Shown here piece by piece: positions 35,882 to 44,860 of a stretch of DNA of 64,000 bases (positions within the stretch are counted from its first letter, which is position 1; each line of letters starts with the position of its first letter). The stretch comes from Verrucomicrobiota bacterium (GTDB taxonomy: Bacteria; Verrucomicrobiota; Verrucomicrobiae; Limisphaerales; UBA11358). The position numbers and the translations under genes were made by a program. The DNA is taken from assembly GCA_014860005.1 (NCBI GenBank), contig JACZKP010000065.1:1-64000 (forward strand), read 5' to 3'. The notes below the pieces were generated by a model, which worked only from the letters and a program-made list of their open reading frames with translations, was not told where the DNA came from and searched no databases.

Positions 35882-37273
35882 TTACTTCACGAGCTTCAGC
35901 ACGTTGGTTGTCACAATGCTTTCAGCGACGCCTGCCACGGCGGGGAAGCGAAAGTTTTCCAGCCGCAGCGTGCCGACGGAATCGGCAAACACCACCGGGC
36001 GCAAATCATCCTTGGCCAGCGCCAAGCGCACGTCTTCCAAAGTGAGCGCGGCGACGTTGCGCGCGTAAACACCCCAGCCGGGCAGGGGCCGGGCGTCCAC
36101 GCCCGGGCCTTTGACTTCGCGGCGCGCGTCTTCCGCTGTGCCGCCGCCGTCAAACTCAACCGTCACGTCCCGGAATATCACTTCGCGGATTGGCTCGTCG
36201 GCCCAACTCTCGACGGACAGCGCGGCGCGGTAAACGCCCGTGGCATTGAGGCCCTGTACCGTGACGCGGCCAACGGGATTGCCGGGTTTGGTCCAGAGCG
36301 TTACGGCTGAGGCGACGTTCTGCATGGTGTTGTTGGCCAGCAAAACGTCATCGAGAGGACCTTCGGTTTTGTCCCACGCCCCGGGTTGGAGAATGATTCC
36401 GGAAAGCATGTTGGTTCGCTGACGCTCACGCGAAGTCAGGTGCGGGCGCTCTCCAGGGCCGCGGAAGAGGTTGTTCGCAATGGTCAGCCCGCGCGCGGGG
36501 CCGATGAGCCGGATGCCGTTGCACGACGAGTTGATCAGACAATCGCTGATGAGGGTGTTTTCCCAGTAACGGCCCGCGATGGCGTCGTCGCCGGTAAAGA
36601 ACCGACAGCCCGTGATGCGCACGTTGCGGCACCAACGCTCAGGCGCGCCGCGCCAATGAATCCCATCCCAACCGCCGATGAAGGTAACGTTGTGGATGTC
36701 CACATCGTCGGTCAGGAAAAACAGTATGGCGTAATTGGCGGAGTCCACGAAGGTCACGTCGCGAACGGTTACGTTGCGGCAATTCACCAGCACAACCGTG
36801 TGTGGGCCGCGCATCTTCTCCTCGCCCGTGGGATCGAAGACGCGGTTGCCATCAATTGTGCCGGTGCCAGTAATGGTGACGCCTTGCAAGTTCTCGCCCA
36901 GCAGCAGCGCGCGATGCCACTTGCCCCATTTCGACTCCGGCAGAGAAGCCGGCACTTGTGGCTGCTGATAAGTCGTCAAATTCGTTGTTCCGATCAACCG
37001 TGCGCCCGCGTCGAACTGAAGCGTGACGTGGCTGCGCAGATGGATCGTGCCCGAAAGGTAGCGGCCTGCCGGAAACAAAACCTGGCCTCCGCCCGCCGCG
37101 CCCGCTGCGTCCACGGCCCGCTGAATGGCCGCCGTGTCCAGCGCCACGCCGTCACCGACCGCCCCGTGGTCGCGGATGCTGAAGCCGCCGGCGGCGGCAT
37201 CCATGGTGCAGGGCTGGCTGAGGAGCGCGAGCAACCCGGCGGACGTGGCGAGCTTGCGAGTCGAGAATTGCAT
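35882..37273 (-). CDS. Exported GH28-like pectin-active hydrolase
   Basis: A 463-residue protein with a signal peptide (MQFSTRKLATSAGLLALLSQ). It opens GGFSIRDHGAVGDGVALDTA, the pectate-lyase-superfamily start shared by many GH28 enzymes, and AIQRAVDAAGAAGGGQVLFP follows. The beta-helix coils contain the catalytic-type region GWDGIHWRGAPERWCRNVRI and FFTGDDAIAGRYW, giving an aspartate pair, with SSCNGIRLIGPARGLTIANN further on. It is less similar to classical polygalacturonases than the enzyme at 11.3 kb. It is co-directional with eda downstream, suggesting extracellular or periplasmic release of uronic acids for the KDPG route. The second start (MAQLSDS, 18 codons earlier) is less likely. 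Confidence 0.85.
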   Translation of the reverse strand: MQFSTRKLATSAGLLALLSQPCTMDAAAGGFSIRDHGAVGDGVALDTAAIQRAVDAAGAAGGGQVLFPAGRYLSGTIHLRSHVTLQFDAGARLIGTTNLTTYQQPQVPASLPESKWGKWHRALLLGENLQGVTITGTGTIDGNRVFDPTGEEKMRGPHTVVLVNCRNVTVRDVTFVDSANYAILFFLTDDVDIHNVTFIGGWDGIHWRGAPERWCRNVRITGCRFFTGDDAIAGRYWENTLISDCLINSSCNGIRLIGPARGLTIANNLFRGPGERPHLTSRERQRTNMLSGIILQPGAWDKTEGPLDDVLLANNTMQNVASAVTLWTKPGNPVGRVTVQGLNATGVYRAALSVESWADEPIREVIFRDVTVEFDGGGTAEDARREVKGPGVDARPLPGWGVYARNVAALTLEDVRLALAKDDLRPVVFADSVGTLRLENFRFPAVAGVAESIVTTNVLKLVK

Positions 37274-37437
37274 GGCGAACAGTTTAATCCGTTTTGCGGC
37301 GAAGGACGAGTCTGAAAGTTGCGCCATCTGCTACCCGTTGAAAGTGGCGAGTGTCCGTTGGCGACAATGGACGTCACCGATCGGCGGGGTGATTAGATTT
37401 TACATGCCCTCGTCCTCTTCTCAAACTCCCGCGCGTG

Positions 37438-39384
37438 ATGAATCGAGTGCATCGTCATCCCAAGTTCCCGCGCTGTCCGGCAGATGGAGCAAGAATTGCC
37501 GCCTTGGTGTTTCTGCTCACAACCGTCTGGCTTCCTGCTGTCGAACCCCAATTGCTCCCGGTGGCCGCCGAGTGGCGCTTCCATGTCGTTGGCCCGGAAT
37601 CGCCCCCGCCAGCCGCGGACTGGCGGGCGACGGACTTCAACGATGCGGCCTGGCCCGTCGGCCTCTCGGGTTTCAGCAGCATAGGTGGCGAGGCTACGCC
37701 CCTGCCTGGAACCAATCTGACCGCGGCCTGTTTCCGTGGCCGATTCACCCTCGACGATCCGGCGGCAGTTCAGTGGTTGATCTTGCGCATGGATTACGTG
37801 AGCGGTTTTGTTGCGTATCTGAACGGACGCGAAATCGCCCGGCGCGGCGTGGAAGGCGATCCGCCACCTTTCGACGCGGTCGCCACACCCCATGCCCGCA
37901 ACGCCACTGAAGAGGTAAACGTCAGTGAACATCGCGACGCGCTGGTGGCGGGGACGAACGTGCTGGCGATTCAATTGCACGGGGCCACCACCCCCGCAAC
38001 GCAACTTGTGCTCGTGCCCGAACTATGCGCCAACTTTCAACGCGGTCCGTTTGTCCAGAATGTCAGCACGCAAGAATGCCACATTCTTTGGCGTACTCCA
38101 GTGCCGGCCACCACGGTGGTCGAGTACGGGGAATCTCCGGCGCTCGGCCAGATTTACTCCGACACAACACTCACCACCAACCACGTCGCGTGGCTCACGG
38201 AGTTGGCAGCGGACACTGAGTGGTATTATCGGGTGCGGAGCACGGCGAGCGACGAAGAGCCTGTGTCGCCGGTGTACCGCTTTCGCACACTGCGAACAAC
38301 CGGCGACATTTCCTTTGCGGTGTTCGGTGATAGCGGATCAGGCTGGCGCTCGCAGTACGATGTTGCCTCCTGTCTGGCAACCGCCGCCGTGGATCTGGTA
38401 TTGCACACGGGCGACCTCGCTTACCCGAACCTTAACCGCGGTTTGGCGGATACTCGTTGCCTGAGCGTTTATGCGTCGCAGATGCGCGGCACGCCGTTTT
38501 TCCTCACTCCGGGCAACCACGACCTTTACGCCTCCGATCTCTTCGCCACCTACCTGGAAACGTTCCGGATGCCCACCAACGTCGCTACCGGCACGCCGCA
38601 CTTCTACTCGTTTGACCACGGCGATGCGCACTTCGTTTCGCTCTTCGTGCCCACGCTGGCCAACTTTGCCGGCATGGCGCCTTATGCGCTGCGACCAGGC
38701 AGCGCCCAGCTTCAATGGCTCACCAACGACCTCGCCGCCACCACGCGTCCATGGCGGATTGTTTTCCTGCACTGTCCGCTGTTTAGTTCCGCCGGACACC
38801 GCTGGGATGATTACGACGGCAACGGAGTGTATGACCGGCTGGAGTTGCAGGAGTGGCTGCTGCCCGTGCTTTCGCAATACGGCGTGCAAGTCGTCTTCAG
38901 TGGCCACGATCACTGCTACGAGCGGCTTGCGCCCACCAACGGCGTCCACTGCTTTGTCACGGGCGGCGGGGGTTATACCCTCTATGGGTTGAGCCAACGG
39001 GATGCGTTGAGCCAGCGGTTCGAAGTGCGTTTCCATCACGTCCTGGCTTCGATCACCGGCGACTCCATGCAGATCCAGGCCGTGGATCGCTATGGTGTGA
39101 TCTTCGATGAAGCCGTCATTCCGCGGGTCAGCCCGCCAAACCTTCGCCCCAGCTTGACGCCTCCGCAAACCCTCCGCCTCGAGTGGAACGCCGCGCCCGG
39201 TTTCCGCTATGACATCGAAATGGCGGAGACTTCGTCCGGCCCATTCACTGCCTTGGATCGTCCGGCATTGCCCATCACGGCAACGAATTACCAGGCCGTC
39301 TTTGAATTGGATCTGGGCGCATTCTCGGAACCGTCCGCCGCCCGATTCTTCCGGGTCAACGTCCTGCCGCCACCGTCTCCGTGA
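37438..39384 (+). CDS. Exported purple acid phosphatase-like metallophosphoesterase
   Basis: A 648-residue protein with a signal peptide (IAALVFLLTTVWLP). Residues about 30-200 form a jelly-roll lead, followed by a fibronectin-like domain (TQECHILWRTPVPATTVVEY...TEWYYRVRS). The metallophosphoesterase domain carries the complete motif set: FAVFGDSGSG, VLHTGDLAYPN, TPGNHDLYA, IVFLHCPLFS and VVFSGHDHCYERL, giving a two-metal site. The GDLAYPN and GHDHCYER forms are those of purple acid phosphatases. A C-terminal beta domain of about 100 residues follows. It probably hydrolyses organic phosphates outside the cytoplasm. A GTG one codon earlier is an alternative start. Confidence 0.9.
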   Translation: MNRVHRHPKFPRCPADGARIAALVFLLTTVWLPAVEPQLLPVAAEWRFHVVGPESPPPAADWRATDFNDAAWPVGLSGFSSIGGEATPLPGTNLTAACFRGRFTLDDPAAVQWLILRMDYVSGFVAYLNGREIARRGVEGDPPPFDAVATPHARNATEEVNVSEHRDALVAGTNVLAIQLHGATTPATQLVLVPELCANFQRGPFVQNVSTQECHILWRTPVPATTVVEYGESPALGQIYSDTTLTTNHVAWLTELAADTEWYYRVRSTASDEEPVSPVYRFRTLRTTGDISFAVFGDSGSGWRSQYDVASCLATAAVDLVLHTGDLAYPNLNRGLADTRCLSVYASQMRGTPFFLTPGNHDLYASDLFATYLETFRMPTNVATGTPHFYSFDHGDAHFVSLFVPTLANFAGMAPYALRPGSAQLQWLTNDLAATTRPWRIVFLHCPLFSSAGHRWDDYDGNGVYDRLELQEWLLPVLSQYGVQVVFSGHDHCYERLAPTNGVHCFVTGGGGYTLYGLSQRDALSQRFEVRFHHVLASITGDSMQIQAVDRYGVIFDEAVIPRVSPPNLRPSLTPPQTLRLEWNAAPGFRYDIEMAETSSGPFTALDRPALPITATNYQAVFELDLGAFSEPSAARFFRVNVLPPPSP

Positions 39385-39602
39385 CGGCAAAGGCCGCCTA
39401 GGAATGACACCTTTATGTATGGATCGAGTCGGTCGAGCAACTGGTTGGAGCCGGTCACCGGCAGGCGCTTCATGGCTTCAGAGGCTACCCTTTTTGAAAC
39501 ACTGCGTCCGGCTTTGGCTTCAACTCACAATTCTTCGCTGGATGGACTTGGAGAATGCCGAAACTTGTAACACCCTCTTGTAGCCATGCGGCGATCCGTT
39601 TT

Positions 39603-40421
39603 ATGAGACACCTCATCACATGGTGGCTGTTCGTCAGTAGTGCGATTCCGTTGCAGCAGGGGCTTTGCGCTGAAGTGGGCTCACACGGGTTCAGTTCCAA
39701 CGCTGTTGAGCTAAATGGAGTGATTGTAGAAATCATCAGCACAAATGCTGTCCGATCCGACAGCAAAGCCCCACCGATGAAGATCACGTTCACGACTCCA
39801 GCCTACAACAAGGAGGCATTTAGGCTCGTGCTGCAAGAGGCGAACAAGATAGCGCACGAGTTGCGATTGCCCGAGAAGCTCCCCATCACCGAGGAGGACG
39901 TTGTCGAGCGGTTCATTGCCCCATACGGTATTACCAAAGCCCGCCCGTATATTGGCAAGATCCACACACGCGACTACGGCTACTATGCGTCCGTTGGCTA
40001 CAAGCTGTCATATGTGGAGGGGACGCATCAAGATGAGGATTGCCTGAAATGGATGGAGCAATACAAGTGGCTGAGATCGCGGATTGACACCAACGCAGCG
40101 TATCAGTTGGCGGCCCAATGGCTGGCGGCTGCGAAAATGGATGTCCAAGGCTTGAACCGGAATTGTCAGATCCGAATTGAACCCGAATCATATTGGAATG
40201 CAGCCAACCCCAAAACGAAAACCACGTTTGTTCCCATTTATGACGTGTATTGGGTATCAGAGGAAAACCGCCGTGATGGCCAGGGCAGCGTTGCTTCGGT
40301 CAAATTGTTCGCGCCAACCAAAACACTCATAAGTTTGCGGGTTGAGGATTCCAAATACATTCTCCGATCCCCATTGGTGTTCACAAACCTCGATCTTTTG
40401 CTTTCGGACTCGAAGAAATGA
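39603..40421 (+). CDS. Exported hypothetical protein
   Basis: A 272-residue protein with an apparent signal peptide ([20 protein letters not shown]). The mature part has [40 protein letters not shown] and a tail of alternating strands ([20 protein letters not shown]). Weaker GC bias and different codon choice than its neighbours are visible in the first half. No family is recognised. Its stop overlaps the ATG of a short pseudopilin gene (ATGA), the only hint of a partner; a small exported protein read with a pseudopilin could be part of one surface structure, but that is speculation. Confidence 0.6.
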   Translation: MRHLITWWLFVSSAIPLQQGLCAEVGSHGFSSNAVELNGVIVEIISTNAVRSDSKAPPMKITFTTPAYNKEAFRLVLQEANKIAHELRLPEKLPITEEDVVERFIAPYGITKARPYIGKIHTRDYGYYASVGYKLSYVEGTHQDEDCLKWMEQYKWLRSRIDTNAAYQLAAQWLAAAKMDVQGLNRNCQIRIEPESYWNAANPKTKTTFVPIYDVYWVSEENRRDGQGSVASVKLFAPTKTLISLRVEDSKYILRSPLVFTNLDLLLSDSKK

Positions 40422-40657
40422 ACAATCGCGTTTCCAGGGTCGTGCCAGTCGGCAGACTCAAGGTGACGACGGCCGCGTTTACGTTAATCGAACTGCTGGT
40501 CGTGATTGCCGTGATCGCCATTCTTGCGGCGCTGCTGCTGCCGGGGCTCTCCTCGGCCAGGCTCAAGGCGCATCAGGTCACGTGCCTGAGCAATCTCAAG
40601 CAGTTGGATCAGATGGCGTTGGTGTATTGGCAGGAGTTCGAGCAGGGCAGTCCCTGA
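40418..40657 (+). pseudogene. Truncated pseudopilin N-terminus
   Basis: Seventy-nine codons with a full prepilin peptidase site ([20 protein letters not shown]) and the family continuation [20 protein letters not shown] plus [12 protein letters not shown]. The frame stops after EFEQGSP, where the family normally continues for 100-250 residues to the H-X9-DG motif. Nothing in any frame through 40905 restores it. The intact processing site and the ATGA overlap with the upstream gene leave open that it is a functional mini-pilin, but truncation is more likely. Confidence 0.65.
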
Positions 40658-40905
40658 AACCCATCGTCATCGTGGCCGTGCTGCTAGTGATGAGCAGCCG
40701 GCGAACCATTCGCTGTAGGCACCAGCCGCTGCGCCGGGCAGTGGATCGGTTTTTGAAACGCGAACCTCATCCTTGCAGTTCACACCCCCTTGCGGCTCTA
40801 ACTGAACCACAGGTGAAAACCGCTCCCAATCTTTTTATTTCCGCAGATGGGGAACCTTGCTAGCGTCAGTGCAACAAAGTATTCCAGCGTCCCCGGAGCC
40901 GCGTT

Positions 40906-42093
40906 ATGAAAAAAATTCTAATGGTGGATGACGACGCGACGGTTCTCGCAATCTACCGCCAGAAATTTCTCCGTGAAGGTTTTGAAGTCGAGACCGCCGA
41001 AGACGGTCTGGCGGCCGCCAAGGCGCTACGCGCCAGCCGGCCTGACGTGGTGATTCTGGACCTGTTGATGCCCAAACTTTCCGGAGTCGAAGTGCTGAAG
41101 TTTATCCGGTCACAGCCTGAACTGGAATCGCTCCCGGTAACCATCTTCACCAATTCGTTCATGAACGAACTGGCGAACGCGGCCAATGACTTGGGGATTC
41201 AGCGGGCGATTGTCAAATCCCAGTGTACGCCGGAACGCTTGGTGCAGGCCGTGCGCGAGATTCTTGACGGCAATTCGCCGAATGTGGTGACACCCCCGGC
41301 AACTTCAGAAGCTGTTCTCGTGAAGCCGGCGGGATTACCCCCAAACGCGGGCGAATCCAGCGCCCGCGTCCGGCAGCAGTTCCTGGAGCGCGGCCCGGTC
41401 ACGGTGACGACATTGCGCCAGCTCTACCTGGAATTCACGGAATGCACCGAGCCAGCCCAGCAGGCGATCCGGCTCGAAGCCTTCTTTCGAAAAGCGCATT
41501 TTGTGACCACACTGGCGGGTCTGGCGGGCTGCCACCGGATTGCGTTGTTGAGCGGCGCGTTTGAAGCACTGCTGTTTGGGTTGCTGGAAAAGCCGGCCCA
41601 TATTGACGCCTCCACGCTCAACACCATCACGATGACGCTCGATTTTCTGGAGTTGTTGTTTGACCACGAACGTGAGGCGGTGCCGGAGCGTCCGCTGGTG
41701 GCGCACGTGTTGGTGGTGGATGATGACCCGCTTTCCAATCATCTGGTGGTCGCGGCGCTGCATCGGGCGCACCTGAACGCCCGAGCGGTGGACAATCCTT
41801 TGACCGGTTTGGAGTTGTTGAAGCAATACCAGTACGACCTGGTGCTGCTGGACATTGAAATGCCGCACATGACCGGCTTCGACGTGTGCCGGAAACTGCG
41901 CACGTTGCCGGGCTATGCGCAAACGCCGGTGATCTACGTCACTGCACACGGCGAATTTGCAAGCCGCGCCGCCGGGGTTCTGTCGGGCGGCAACGATCTG
42001 ATCGCCAAACCGGTGTTCCCCATTGAACTGGCCGTCAAAGCCGTGACCCACCTGGTGAAAAGCTGGTTGCCGAAAACGGCGGCCGGCCAGTGA
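40906..42093 (+). CDS. Response regulator with two receiver domains around an Hpt-like helical segment
   Basis: A 395-residue signalling protein. Receiver 1 (residues 3-125) has MVDDD, the phosphorylation aspartate in VVILDLLMPKLSG, and a lysine in AIVKSQ. The middle (about 165-265) is helical, with RKAHFVTTLAGLAGCHRIAL, which resembles a histidine phosphotransfer helix but lacks the usual HxxKG. Receiver 2 (about 265-390) has VLVVDDDPLSNH, LVLLDIEMPHMTG, YVTAH and LIAKPVFP, a complete set. There is no DNA-binding or enzymatic output domain, so it probably relays phosphate or acts through protein contacts. Its kinase is not in this window. No other gene is clearly co-transcribed. Confidence 0.88.
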   Translation: MKKILMVDDDATVLAIYRQKFLREGFEVETAEDGLAAAKALRASRPDVVILDLLMPKLSGVEVLKFIRSQPELESLPVTIFTNSFMNELANAANDLGIQRAIVKSQCTPERLVQAVREILDGNSPNVVTPPATSEAVLVKPAGLPPNAGESSARVRQQFLERGPVTVTTLRQLYLEFTECTEPAQQAIRLEAFFRKAHFVTTLAGLAGCHRIALLSGAFEALLFGLLEKPAHIDASTLNTITMTLDFLELLFDHEREAVPERPLVAHVLVVDDDPLSNHLVVAALHRAHLNARAVDNPLTGLELLKQYQYDLVLLDIEMPHMTGFDVCRKLRTLPGYAQTPVIYVTAHGEFASRAAGVLSGGNDLIAKPVFPIELAVKAVTHLVKSWLPKTAAGQ

Positions 42094-42192
42094 ACCTCGC
42101 CGCTGCCCTTCCGCGCCGTTTGCACCTTGCACCGCAAGAAACGCGTGCCTTTTGTCAATCTGCGTGTGGCGGAGTCCGTTTGTCTGCGGGAA

Positions 42193-42214
42193 GCTCCCAA
42201 AAGATTGCGGGAGC
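42193..42214 (+). promoter_or_regulatory. Hairpin in the leader of the Ni/Co transporter gene
   Basis: GCTCCC and GGGAGC form a six-pair stem around a ten-base loop, about 70 bases before the transporter ATG. It is followed at about 42247-42270 by AAGAATCCCGCACAGTCACC, which faintly recalls a conserved part of cobalamin riboswitches. Whether it is regulatory cannot be decided by eye; the rest of the 193-base gap shows nothing else. Confidence 0.2.
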
Positions 42215-42286
42215 GGTTGGGGCAGGTTTGTTTTGCGCCCGGCTTAAGAATCCCGCACAGTCACCGCCGGATTGGATGGCAGACTT

Positions 42287-42961
42287 ATGATCGCAGCAAT
42301 TTCAGGATTGATCGCCGGGGCCGTGCATGTGTGGTCGGGACCGGATCACTTGGCGGCCATTGCCCCCCTGGCCGCGCGCCAGCGACGACGCAGTTGGGTG
42401 GCGGGCGCCCGCTGGGGCTTTGGGCACTCGGCCGGGGTGGCGCTCGTGGGTTTGTTGTCTCTCTGGCTGCGGGACTTGCTGCCGGTTGATTTGCTTTCCG
42501 CGTGGGGCGAGCGGCTGGTCGGGGTGATGCTGTTCGGCATCGGCCTCTGGGCCTTGCGATTGGCCTTCAAAGACTCCATCCACGCTCACGAGCACGAACA
42601 TGATGGCGACCGTCACGTGCATATCCACACCCACACGCACCCGCAGGCCGGCGCCCACGAACGCCCGGAGTCTCACCAACATCGCCATGCTGCGTTTGGC
42701 ATCGGCGTGCTGCACGGGCTGGCGGGCAGTTCACATTTCCTCGGGGTGCTGCCCGTGCTTGCTCTGCCGACGCGGACGCAGGCAGCCGCGTACCTGATTT
42801 CCTATGCGGTGGGAACCATTGCTTCGATGGCGGCGTTTTCCTGGATCATGGGCGCAGTGGCGGACCGATTCGCCGCGCAAAGCGCGAAAATATATCGCGG
42901 ATTGATGAGCGCCTGCGCCGTTGCGGCCATGCTCGTGGGTTGTTTCTGGCTCCTTTGGTAA
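42287..42961 (+). CDS. NiCoT/HupE-like nickel or cobalt transporter
   Basis: A 224-residue integral membrane protein. Helix 1 contains AVHVWSGPDHLAAIAPLAAR, an H-x5-DH metal motif like the HX4DH signature of nickel/cobalt permeases. Helix 2 carries RWGFGHSAGVALVGLLSLWL with a second histidine. A histidine-rich cytoplasmic or periplasmic loop (HAHEHEHDGDRHVHIHTHTH) precedes the second half, where FGIGVLHGLAGSSHFLGVLP repeats the histidine theme. About six helices are predicted by eye. The ATG at 42287 is preferred over an upstream TTG. Import of Ni2+ or Co2+ is inferred; no urease, hydrogenase or cobalamin gene is in the window to point to the client. Confidence 0.85.
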   Translation: MIAAISGLIAGAVHVWSGPDHLAAIAPLAARQRRRSWVAGARWGFGHSAGVALVGLLSLWLRDLLPVDLLSAWGERLVGVMLFGIGLWALRLAFKDSIHAHEHEHDGDRHVHIHTHTHPQAGAHERPESHQHRHAAFGIGVLHGLAGSSHFLGVLPVLALPTRTQAAAYLISYAVGTIASMAAFSWIMGAVADRFAAQSAKIYRGLMSACAVAAMLVGCFWLLW

Positions 42962-43057
42962 GCCGTTCCCATTGCCGCTAGAGACTGCGGCGCGGTCGCC
43001 GTCTGGCAGGTGGGTTGATTCGTCAGTTCCAATCCAGCCGTTCAACGGCCAACTGAC

Positions 43058-43801
43058 TTACGAGAAACAATTTCGCACACGCGCAAGCAACTCAGGCAGC
43101 ACAACTCCCGCAGCGCCTGCCAGGCTATGGTGCGCCTGCTCCGTGAATGATGTCGGCTGCGGATTAATCTCCACTACCAGCGCCCCACCGCGCAATGCTT
43201 CGAAAGGCAACGCTGCCGCCGGATAAACCAACGCGGAAGTGCCGATCGTGAAGAACACATCACAAGCGGAACTGGCTTGCACCGCCCGTGTCAGTTCGAC
43301 CGCCGGCAACACTTCCTCGAACCAGACCACGTCGGGTCGCAACGGCCCGCCGCAATTGGGGCATAGTGGAGGCACGTCACCATTTTCCGCCCAGATGGAA
43401 ACCACCGTGCCTTCGTTGAAACACTTCGTGCGCGTGATGTTGCCGTGAAGTTCAATGACCTCGCGACTGCCGGCGCGCTGATGCAAGCCATCCACGTTCT
43501 GCGTGATGAGATGGAAGGCGGGAAAGCGCCGCGCCATTTCGGCGAGCGCAAGATGCGCGGGATTTGGTTGCGCGTTGGCGACGAGTTTTCGCCGCCAGGC
43601 GTACCATTCCCAGACCAGACGCGGATTGCGCTGGAACGCGCGCGGCGTGGCCAGTTCTTCGGGACTGTAGTTCGCCCACAATCCGGTTTGGGCGTCGCGA
43701 AACGTCGGTACGCCGCTTTCCGCCGAAACGCCTGCGCCGGTGAGAACGGTGACACTTCTGGCCGCGCTGAGCTTTTCGATCAACCCCGCTGGAATCATCA
43801 T
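43058..43801 (-). CDS. cobB: NAD-dependent protein deacylase (sirtuin)
   Basis: A 247-residue SIR2-family enzyme that removes acyl groups from lysines using NAD. Motifs: TVLTGAGVSAESGVPTFRDA near residue 15, ITQNVDGLHQRAG with the catalytic histidine later in IELHGNI, and LRPDVVWFEE. The zinc finger is incomplete: a single cysteine in TRTKCFNEG stands where a CxxC pair is expected, while the second pair (LCPNCGG) is intact. Some bacterial sirtuins tolerate this. NAD-binding phrases GTSALVYPAAALP are present. The ATG at 43801 is the first in a pair of ATGs; a longer frame upstream is not homologous. It is not linked to any defence gene, so a housekeeping role is preferred. Confidence 0.92.
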   Translation of the reverse strand: MMIPAGLIEKLSAARSVTVLTGAGVSAESGVPTFRDAQTGLWANYSPEELATPRAFQRNPRLVWEWYAWRRKLVANAQPNPAHLALAEMARRFPAFHLITQNVDGLHQRAGSREVIELHGNITRTKCFNEGTVVSIWAENGDVPPLCPNCGGPLRPDVVWFEEVLPAVELTRAVQASSACDVFFTIGTSALVYPAAALPFEALRGGALVVEINPQPTSFTEQAHHSLAGAAGVVLPELLARVRNCFS

Positions 43802-43952
43802 GCACGGATAGTGCCGGTGCCAGCGTGAAATCCACAAGTCCGGCATGGTCCGGGCAATTGCGCTGGAGACAATTGCGGAGTGTCAATTTCAAGGTTGACC
43901 GCGCGTGGAGCGCCGGACATTGTCCCGGCAAAATCGAAACTGGAGCCACACC

Positions 43953-44726
43953 ATGATCATTCCGCCAACCTGGACAGTTCCCGAGGCCATTCGCATCCGG
44001 CTGGGCCAAAGCAGCTATGGCCGCCAGCGCGCCATCGTGGAAGAAGGCCATCTGGTTCTGGTGCTGCACAAGGCTCCTGGACCCGATGACCGCGCGCGGG
44101 AAGGCGTCTTGTTCTGGCGCAACCCAGCCGGCGACTGGCAGTTTAATCGCGGGGGACCCGGGTCGGGCGGATTGAAACGTCACGTGCAGTCGTACGCGGA
44201 GATCGAGGTGAATCTCACCGCCGAGTACGAACAGGCGGCGGATGTCGGCGTATTGTTTGATTTGCTGGAAAGACTGACGCCCTTGGTGCGCGCCGCGCGC
44301 AATCTGCATCAGGCCCTGCAGACCGCACGCGAGGCCGTGAAGGGCGACGCGTTCCTCCTCGAAATGCGCGATCAGGCCTACGAATTGCAGCGCAGTTTTG
44401 ATCTGCTTAATGAAGACGTGCGCAACGCCATCCAACATCGTACGGCACGCAAGGCCGAGGAACAGGCGCGGCTCAGCGAGCAAGCGCTCCACGCAAGCCA
44501 TCGGTTGAACATTCTCGCCGCGCTGTTTTTTCCGCTCACCGCCGTCGCCAGTCTCTTCGGGATGAACCTCGCTCACGGGCTCAACGACCAGCAACCCGCG
44601 CTCTTCTGGCTGGTGTTCGCGGTGGGGTGCGGCCTGGGCTTTGCCCTCAAGGGCTGGGTGCTGGCCAAATCAAAACCCGCCGAACCGCCGGCGAGGAAGC
44701 AGGCTTCGCAAACGCGTTTAATCTGA
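43953..44726 (+). CDS. CorA-like magnesium transporter family protein
   Basis: A 257-residue protein. GGAG lies eight bases before the ATG. The N-terminal 130 residues are an alpha/beta domain, followed by a long helix (LLERLTPLVRAARNLHQALQ through RTARKAEEQARLSEQALHAS) and two C-terminal membrane helices. The first ends LFGMNLAHGL, which contains the GMN motif that forms the ion filter of CorA channels, and LNILAALFFPLTAVASLFG precedes it. The N-terminal domain is shorter than in typical CorA (about 310 residues). It probably conducts Mg2+ or a similar divalent cation as a homopentamer; small CorA-like ZntB exporters are an alternative. Confidence 0.82.
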   Translation: MIIPPTWTVPEAIRIRLGQSSYGRQRAIVEEGHLVLVLHKAPGPDDRAREGVLFWRNPAGDWQFNRGGPGSGGLKRHVQSYAEIEVNLTAEYEQAADVGVLFDLLERLTPLVRAARNLHQALQTAREAVKGDAFLLEMRDQAYELQRSFDLLNEDVRNAIQHRTARKAEEQARLSEQALHASHRLNILAALFFPLTAVASLFGMNLAHGLNDQQPALFWLVFAVGCGLGFALKGWVLAKSKPAEPPARKQASQTRLI

Positions 44727-44860
44727 TTGACCCGGTCATTCCTGACCGGCTTGCCTCGCGGTCGTGGGATTGGTGCGTTTGCCATCCCAGAACTTCCGAC
44801 CTTGCGCTGAACCGCTCCAGACTGCTTGCCGCGCTTCGACAACTGGCATTAACTGCGTGG

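Noticed and set aside
42547..42670. The histidine-rich coding stretch as a tandem DNA repeat
   Set aside because: It is a metal-binding loop of the transporter; the DNA does not repeat with a regular unit.
43058..43801. Defence-type SIR2
   Set aside because: It is a compact stand-alone sirtuin of CobB size with no STING, Argonaute, TIR or other defence neighbour.
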